Source: Clavibacter michiganensis | Lineage (GTDB): Bacteria; Actinomycetota; Actinomycetes; Actinomycetales; Microbacteriaceae | NCBI RefSeq assembly: GCF_002151125.1 | Contig: NZ_MDJZ01000017.1 | Span: 124,001 to 188,000, forward strand | Direction of reading: 5' to 3' | Length of the DNA stretch: 64,000 nucleotides | Shown here: in pieces, positions 59,166 through 64,000 of the stretch | Numbering within the stretch: position 1 is the first letter of the stretch | Layout of the letters: each line of letters starts with the position of its first letter | Made by a program: the position numbers and the translations under genes | Notes under the pieces: generated by a model | The model's input: only the letters and a program-made list of their open reading frames with translations | The model's database searches: none | What the model was told of the DNA's origin: nothing

Positions 59166-61694
59166 ATGAAGCGCGGTCGACTGCGGGTGCTGCTGGGCGC
59201 GGCGCCCGGCGTGGGCAAGACCTACGCGATGCTCGAGGAGGGCAGGCGTCTCGGCGACGAGGGCGCCGACGTGGTGGTCGCGGTCGTGGAGACCCACGGC
59301 CGCGCCGCCACGGCCGCGATGCTCGAGGGGCTGGAGATCCTGCCCCGGCGCGAGGTGTCGCACCGCGGGGTGGAGATCACCGACCTCGACGTGGACGCCG
59401 TCATCGCCCGCCGTCCGACCATCGCGCTGGTCGACGAGCTCGCCCACACCAACGCGCCGGGCGGCCGGAGCGAGAAGCGCTGGCAGGACGTGGACCTCAT
59501 CCGCGACGCCGGCATCGACGTGATCTCCACCGTCAACATCCAGCACATCGCGTCGCTCAACGACGTGGTCGAGAAGATCACGGGCGTGCCGCAGCGCGAG
59601 ACGATCCCCGACCGCGTGCTCCGCGAGGCGCACCAGATCGAGGTCATCGACCTGGCGCCCGAGGCCCTGCGCGACCGTCTCGCCGGTGGGCGCGTGTACC
59701 CGGCCGAGCGGATCGACGCCGCCCTCTCCCACTACTTCCGGCTCGGCAACCTCACGGCCCTCCGCGAGCTCGCGCTCCTCTGGCTCGCCGACGAGGTCGA
59801 CACCGCGCTCGCCGCCTACCGCGACGAGAAGGGGATCGACGCCCGGTGGGAGGCCCGCGAGCGCGTGGTCGTGGCGCTCACCGGCGGACCCGAGGGCGAG
59901 ACGCTGCTGCGGCGCGGCGCCCGGATCGCGGCCCGGTCGGCCGGCGGCGAGCTGATGGCCGTCCACGTCTCCAGCCAGGACGGGCTCCGCTCCGGCAGCC
60001 CGGAGGCGCTCGCGAGCCAGCGCGCGCTCGTCGACACGCTCGGCGGCAGCTACCACCAGGTCGTCGGCGACGACATCCCGCGCGCGCTCGTCGAGTTCGC
60101 GCGCGCCTCCAACGCCACGCAGCTCGTGCTCGGCGTGAGCCGCCGCAGCCGGCTGGCCGCCGCGACCACGGGGCCCGGCATCGGCGCGACCGTGATCCGC
60201 GAGTCCGGCGACATCGACGTGCACATCGTCACGCACGCGGCGGCGGGCGGGCGCTTCCGGCTGCCGCGGATCCGCGGCGGCGCCCTCAGCATCCGCCGCC
60301 GGATCCTGGGCGCCCTGCTCGCGCTCGGCGGCGGCCCGCTGCTCACCTGGCTGCTCTCGGCCACGCGCTCGGACGACTCCATCACGAGCGACGTGCTCTC
60401 GTACCAGCTGCTCGTGGTGCTCGTGGCGCTCGTCGGCGGGATCTGGCCGGCCCTGTTCGCGGCCGTGCTCTCCGGCTTCACGCTCGACTACTTCTTCATC
60501 GATCCCCTCTACACGATCACGGTCGACGAGCCGCTGCACATGCTCGCGCTCGTGCTCTACGTGGTCATCGCGCTGCTCGTCAGCTGGATCGTCGACCAGG
60601 CCGCCCGCCGCACCCGCCTCGCCCGCCGCGCGGCCGCGGAGGCCGAGCTGCTGGCGACGGTCTCGGGATCCGTGCTCCGCGGCGAGGGCGCCGTGCACGC
60701 GCTCGTCAGCCGCACCCGCGAGGCGTTCGGCCTGCAGGGCGTGAAGCTCGTCGACCGCGGGGAGACCATCGCGTGGGACGGCGTCGTCACGGGCGCCGCC
60801 GCGACCGACGTGGCCGTGGGATCCCGCGCCGTGCTCACCCTCTACGGCGACGACCTCGAGGCGTCCGGCCGGCGCCTGCTCCGCGTCATCGCCGCGCAGC
60901 TCGACGCCGCGCTCGAGCACCGCGACCTCTCCGACACCGCCCGCGAGGTCGGCCCGCTCGCCCAGACCGACCGCGTGCGGACGGCCCTCCTCTCCGCCGT
61001 CAGCCACGACCTCCGCCGCCCGCTGAGCGCCGCGACCGCGGCCGTCACCGCGCTCCGCTCCCCCGGCATGGCCTGGGCCGACGGCGACCGCGAGGAGCTC
61101 CTCGCCACCGCCGAGGAGAGCCTCGGCACGCTCGCCGACCTCGTCACCGACCTCCTCGACGTGAGCCGCGTGCAGGCCGGCGTGCTCGGCGTCCGGCTGA
61201 TGGACGTCGACCTCGACGACGTCGTGCTCGCCGCCCTCGACGAGCTCGACCTCGGTCCCGCCGACGCCGTGCTCGACCTCGCACCGGACCTGCCGGGCGC
61301 GGTCGCGGATCCGGGCCTCCTCCAGCGCGTGGTCGTCAACCTGCTGAGCAACGCCGTGCGGCACGCGCCCGCGGGCGTGCCGGTGCGGCTCAGCACGAGC
61401 GCGTTCGCGGAGGCGGTCGAGATCCGCGTCGTGGACCACGGCCCCGGCGTCGCGCCCGAGCGCCGCGACGACATGTTCGTGCCGTTCCAGCGCCTCGGCG
61501 ACACCGACAACGCGTCCGGCCTCGGCCTCGGCCTCGCGCTCTCGAAGGGCTTCACCGAGGGGATGGGCGGCACGCTCACCGCCGAGGACACCCCGGGCGG
61601 CGGGCTCACGATGGTGGTCGCGCTGCCGGCGTGCCGGGCGGGCGTCGCACCCGTCGCGGACGCTCCCCCGACCGCATCGGAGGTGACCGCGTGA
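59166..61694 (+). CDS. kdpD: KdpD, K+/turgor sensor histidine kinase
   Basis: An 842-residue kinase. The N-terminal KdpD domain has a Walker A-like GAAPGVGKTYAMLEEG (residues 12-27) and Walker B VDELAHTNAPG; a Usp-like domain follows, then four membrane helices (about residues 385-480), a GAF-like region and a transmitter with H box AVSHDLRRPLSA, N box LLSNAVRHAP and G box GLGLGLALSKGF. It reports low K+ or c-di-AMP-linked signals in other bacteria. The stop overlaps kdpE. Confidence 0.95.
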   Translation: MKRGRLRVLLGAAPGVGKTYAMLEEGRRLGDEGADVVVAVVETHGRAATAAMLEGLEILPRREVSHRGVEITDLDVDAVIARRPTIALVDELAHTNAPGGRSEKRWQDVDLIRDAGIDVISTVNIQHIASLNDVVEKITGVPQRETIPDRVLREAHQIEVIDLAPEALRDRLAGGRVYPAERIDAALSHYFRLGNLTALRELALLWLADEVDTALAAYRDEKGIDARWEARERVVVALTGGPEGETLLRRGARIAARSAGGELMAVHVSSQDGLRSGSPEALASQRALVDTLGGSYHQVVGDDIPRALVEFARASNATQLVLGVSRRSRLAAATTGPGIGATVIRESGDIDVHIVTHAAAGGRFRLPRIRGGALSIRRRILGALLALGGGPLLTWLLSATRSDDSITSDVLSYQLLVVLVALVGGIWPALFAAVLSGFTLDYFFIDPLYTITVDEPLHMLALVLYVVIALLVSWIVDQAARRTRLARRAAAEAELLATVSGSVLRGEGAVHALVSRTREAFGLQGVKLVDRGETIAWDGVVTGAAATDVAVGSRAVLTLYGDDLEASGRRLLRVIAAQLDAALEHRDLSDTAREVGPLAQTDRVRTALLSAVSHDLRRPLSAATAAVTALRSPGMAWADGDREELLATAEESLGTLADLVTDLLDVSRVQAGVLGVRLMDVDLDDVVLAALDELDLGPADAVLDLAPDLPGAVADPGLLQRVVVNLLSNAVRHAPAGVPVRLSTSAFAEAVEIRVVDHGPGVAPERRDDMFVPFQRLGDTDNASGLGLGLALSKGFTEGMGGTLTAEDTPGGGLTMVVALPACRAGVAPVADAPPTASEVTA

Positions 61695-62395
61695 GGATCC
61701 TCATCGCCGACGACGACCAGCAGATCCTGCGGGCGCTGCGCATCACCCTCACGAGCCTCGGCTACGAGATCCTCACGGCGGACGACGGCGCGGCCGCCAT
61801 CCGCCTGGCCGTCGCCGAGAAGCCCGACCTCTACATGATCGACCTCGGCATGCCGCGGCTCGACGGCGTCGAGGTGATCCAGGCGCTGCGGCTGTGGTCG
61901 ACCGCGCCGATCCTCGTGGTCTCCGGCCGCTCGGGCGCCGCCGACAAGGTCGAGGCCCTCGACGCGGGCGCCGACGACTACGTCACCAAGCCGTTCTCCA
62001 TCGACGAGCTGCTCGCCCGGATCCGCGCCCTCGGCCGCCGCGCCGCCCCCGACGAGGACCGCTCCGCTGTCGTCGCGTTCGCCGACGTGACGGTCGACCT
62101 CGCGGCCCGCGTCGTCACGCGCGGCGACCAGCGCGTGCGCCTCACCCCCACCGAGTGGCAGGTGCTCGAGCTGCTCGTGCGGAACCCCGACCGGCTCGTC
62201 TCCCGCCAGACCCTCCTCACCGAGATCTGGGGCCCGACCCACGTGAACGACAGCGGCTACCTCCGCCTCTACGTCGCGCAGCTGCGCAAGAAGCTCGAGC
62301 CGGATCCCGCGCACCCGCGGCACCTGCTCACCGATCCGGGCATGGGGTACCGGTTCGTGCCGGCGGGGGCGGGGCGGGCGCCGGAAGCCGAGTAG
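61691..62395 (+). CDS. kdpE: KdpE, response regulator of the kdp operon
   Basis: A 234-residue OmpR/PhoB-type regulator. The receiver has ILIADDDQQILRAL (acidic pocket), LYMIDLGMPRLDG with the phosphorylatable Asp, and VTKPFSIDELLARI. The winged-helix effector follows (VRLTPTEWQVLELLVRNPDRLVSRQTLL, then YLRLYVAQLRKKLE). GTG 61691 overlaps kdpD's stop. Phosphorylated KdpE activates kdpFABC. Confidence 0.95.
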   Translation: MRILIADDDQQILRALRITLTSLGYEILTADDGAAAIRLAVAEKPDLYMIDLGMPRLDGVEVIQALRLWSTAPILVVSGRSGAADKVEALDAGADDYVTKPFSIDELLARIRALGRRAAPDEDRSAVVAFADVTVDLAARVVTRGDQRVRLTPTEWQVLELLVRNPDRLVSRQTLLTEIWGPTHVNDSGYLRLYVAQLRKKLEPDPAHPRHLLTDPGMGYRFVPAGAGRAPEAE

Positions 62396-62439
62396 CGCAC
62401 GGCGTCGCGGCGGCCAGCCGGCACCCGGATCCGCGAGCG

Positions 62440-62451
62440 TATGCTCCCGTG
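62440..62451 (+). promoter_or_regulatory. -10 hexamer of a leaderless promoter
   Basis: TATGCT at 62440-62445 ends six bases before the GTG start at 62452, with no ribosome binding site. Confidence 0.55.
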
Positions 62452-63228
62452 GTGCCCCAGAGATCCACCCGCTCCGCCCGTCCCGCCGCCGTCATCGCTT
62501 CCGCCGCCGCCGCGCTCGGCGGCCTCACCGCCGCCGCCCTCGTGGTGCCGCGTCGGTTCGAGGCCGGCCGCCGCGAGCGCGCCGTGGTCCTCAACGAGAC
62601 GCTCCCCGTGAACTCGGCCTGGTGGCGCGAGCACGCGAAGACCGAGGGCGACCTCCTCTACGTGGCGCTCGGTGACTCGACCGCGCAGGGCATCGGCGCG
62701 AGCCGTCCGGTGAACGGCTACGTCGGGATCCTCGCCGACCGGATTCGCGCCTTGAGCGGCCGCACGGTCCGCACCGTCAATCTCAGCGTCTCGGGCGCCC
62801 GCGTCGCCGACCTCGTGGAGTACCAGCTCCCCCGCCTCGCGAAGCTGCGACCCGACGTCGTGACCCTCGCGATCGGCGCCAACGACATCGCCGCCTTCGA
62901 GCCGGTCGCGTTCGAGCACGACCTCGGCCGGATCCTCGACGCCGTCCCGCCGACCACCGTCGTCGCCGACCTGCCGTGCTTCCACTTCCCCGCGAGCGAG
63001 CGCAAGGTCCGGGTCGCGAACGAGATCGTCCACCGCCTCGCCACGGATCGCGGCCTGCGCATCGCGCCGCTGCACCGCACCACCCGCCGCCAGACCGCCG
63101 TGCTCGCGATCACCCAGGCCGCGGGCGACCTCTTCCACCCGAACGACCGCGGCTACCGCGTCTGGGCGAGCGCGTTCCTGCCGTTCCTCCCGGCGACGGT
63201 GCGGGCGCTGGAGGTGGCGGGACGCTGA
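62452..63228 (+). CDS. SGNH/GDSL hydrolase, membrane-anchored or exported
   Basis: A 258-residue protein. An N-terminal hydrophobic stretch (AAVIASAAAALGGLTAAALVV) anchors or exports it. The hydrolase blocks are VALGDSTAQG (block I Ser), VNLSVSGARV (block II Gly), TLAIGANDIAAF (block III Asn) and DLFHPNDRGYRVWA (block V Asp and His). It is probably an esterase or acetylhydrolase on surface glycans or lipids. The GTG start at 62452 is supported by the leaderless -10; the open frame continues into kdpE and is not used. Confidence 0.88.
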   Translation: MPQRSTRSARPAAVIASAAAALGGLTAAALVVPRRFEAGRRERAVVLNETLPVNSAWWREHAKTEGDLLYVALGDSTAQGIGASRPVNGYVGILADRIRALSGRTVRTVNLSVSGARVADLVEYQLPRLAKLRPDVVTLAIGANDIAAFEPVAFEHDLGRILDAVPPTTVVADLPCFHFPASERKVRVANEIVHRLATDRGLRIAPLHRTTRRQTAVLAITQAAGDLFHPNDRGYRVWASAFLPFLPATVRALEVAGR

Positions 63229-63257
63229 GGCGCTCGCGTCCGCCCGGGCTGCGTCCG

Positions 63258-63269
63258 TAGGGTGGATCC
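63258..63269 (+). promoter_or_regulatory. -10 hexamer of a leaderless promoter
   Basis: TAGGGT at 63258-63263 ends six bases before ATG 63270. Confidence 0.55.
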
Positions 63270-63629
63270 ATGGCCGACGACACCCCCGACGCCCGCTCCA
63301 CCGGCACGCTCTGGCTGGTGATCGGGCTCGTCTCGGGGGCCATGCTCGTGACCGGCGCCGTCGTCTCGCCCTGGATCTCCGCGGCCGCCTTCGCGCTGTC
63401 CGTCTTCCTGTACGTGCGCGTCCGCGGCCGCGACCGCGCCCTCGCGCCACCGCCGACCGGCACGCTCTGGTTCGTGGTCACGCTGATCGTCGGGGCGCTG
63501 CTCATCACGGGCACCTTCGACCCGCCGTGGGTGGGCGCGGCCGCCCTCGCGGCCTCGCTGCTCCTCTACATCCGCGCGCTGGCCCGCCTCACGGCCCGGC
63601 CTGCGGCGGACCCGGATCCCGGCGACTGA
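63270..63629 (+). CDS. Small integral membrane protein with internal duplication
   Basis: A 119-residue protein with four helices arranged as two similar halves: STGTLWLVIGLVSGAMLVTGA and PTGTLWFVVTLIVGALLITGT begin each half, so it arose by duplication of a two-helix unit. No family recognised. The mRNA is probably leaderless. Confidence 0.7.
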   Translation: MADDTPDARSTGTLWLVIGLVSGAMLVTGAVVSPWISAAAFALSVFLYVRVRGRDRALAPPPTGTLWFVVTLIVGALLITGTFDPPWVGAAALAASLLLYIRALARLTARPAADPDPGD

Positions 63630-63651
63630 TCGGCCGTCCGTGTCAGCACGC

Positions 63652-63686
63652 CGGGCACCCGCCGTCCCCGGGTGCCGAAGCCGGGT
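63652..63686. other. Short intergenic region with a GC hairpin
   Basis: GGCACCCG and CGGGTGCC form an 8-bp hairpin shortly after the stop at 63629 and could terminate transcription of the small membrane protein gene. TAGCGT at 63755-63760 precedes the next gene by seven bases and is its likely -10. Coordinates of the hairpin are approximate. Confidence 0.4.
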
Positions 63687-63767
63687 CAGCGGACGGCACC
63701 CCCGACCCACCGGCGAGGCACCGCCGCCCGACTCGGCACCCCGAGCCGGCTCCGTAGCGTCGGCGGC

Positions 63768-64000
63768 ATGACCCGCGCACCCCGCACCACCAGCAGCCGG
63801 CCCGCCGCCTCCGCCCCCGCGCGCACCCGGGTCACCTTCCCCCACGCGATCCACGCGGAGCTGCTCAAGCTCGCCACGCTCCGCTCCACCCGCTGGACCG
63901 TCGCGCTGGTCGTGCTCGCCGGAGTCGGCATGAGCGTCATGGCATCGCTCGTCGCCGACCCGCTCCCCGCAGGATCCTCGTCGTCGACCGCGGACGCGGG
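63768..64000 (+). CDS. ABC-2 type transporter permease, N-terminal part
   Basis: The gene runs off the right edge after 77 codons. A Pro/Ser/Arg-rich N-terminus leads to HAIHAELLKLATLRSTRWTVALVVLAGVGMSVMA, the usual start of ABC-2 permeases (cytoplasmic ELxKLxTxRS followed by the first helix). TAGCGT with a seven-base gap suggests a leaderless mRNA. An ATPase partner would be expected next to it. Confidence 0.65.
   Translation, partial: MTRAPRTTSSRPAASAPARTRVTFPHAIHAELLKLATLRSTRWTVALVVLAGVGMSVMASLVADPLPAGSSSSTADA

Noticed and set aside
1-64000. CRISPR array, insertion sequence, integrase or prophage genes
   Set aside because: No regularly spaced repeats, transposase, recombinase or phage structural motifs were found on either strand.

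Overview
The window is very G+C-rich (about 70-73% by eye), with GC-ending codons, frequent GTG starts and many start/stop overlaps. It encodes a 4-(hydroxy)acyl-free set of typical actinobacterial proteins (GAF-ANTAR regulators, SpoIIE-type phosphatases, DUF2795, a class II fructose bisphosphatase), so a high-GC Gram-positive is certain and Microbacteriaceae, most likely Clavibacter or a close relative, is my inference. The hexamer GGATCC is strikingly frequent throughout.

Layout. 1-7.4 kb: end of an S66 peptidase, a GT9 glycosyltransferase, a DedA membrane protein, a serine beta-lactamase lipoprotein, a TetR/GNAT divergent pair, an Abi_2/AbiF-like HEPN gene behind a hairpin leader, an EEP-fold phosphodiesterase and a membrane protein. 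7.5-14.5 kb: a heptose operon in which GmhB is fused to a GT9 transferase and GmhA is fused to a GT4 transferase, followed by an HldE homologue and an SDR. 14.6-17.2 kb: two secreted GH26-like glycosidases with a shared promoter-proximal motif. 17.3-19.8 kb: an exported DUF1023 hydrolase and another GT9. 19.9-26.2 kb: a LacI regulator divergent from a CUT1 sugar ABC transporter and a GH35 beta-galactosidase. 26.3-29.4 kb: an aldehyde dehydrogenase coupled to a second, more canonical HldE. 29.35-30.65 kb: a low-GC patch with one gene of unknown function, abutting the hldE 3' end.

30.7-41 kb: small stress-type proteins (DUF2795, Rv0909/CsbD-like), a DUF2087 protein, a partner-switching set (STAS, HATPase, two SpoIIE phosphatases), a histidine phosphatase, a nitroreductase without an ordinary start codon, and an ice-binding DUF3494 wall protein. 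41-45 kb: a second sugar ABC system whose permeases and binding protein converge on a guanidine-III riboswitch/Gdx exporter. 45-54.3 kb: esterase, GlpX, AI-2E-family permease, tRNA-Ser(CGA), a HAD phosphatase, two GAF-ANTAR proteins, an F420-reductase-like protein, TauE/SafE, a lipoprotein and a frameshifted Imm5-like gene. 54.4-62.4 kb: a complete kdpFABCDE potassium operon preceded by an extra 27-residue membrane peptide. The window ends with an SGNH hydrolase, a small membrane protein and the start of an ABC-2 permease.

Together the genes describe plant- or soil-associated carbohydrate scavenging (GH26, GH35, two CUT1 transporters) plus construction of a heptose-containing surface glycan, which is unusual for a Gram-positive. 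No CRISPR array, insertion sequence, integrase or prophage was seen.
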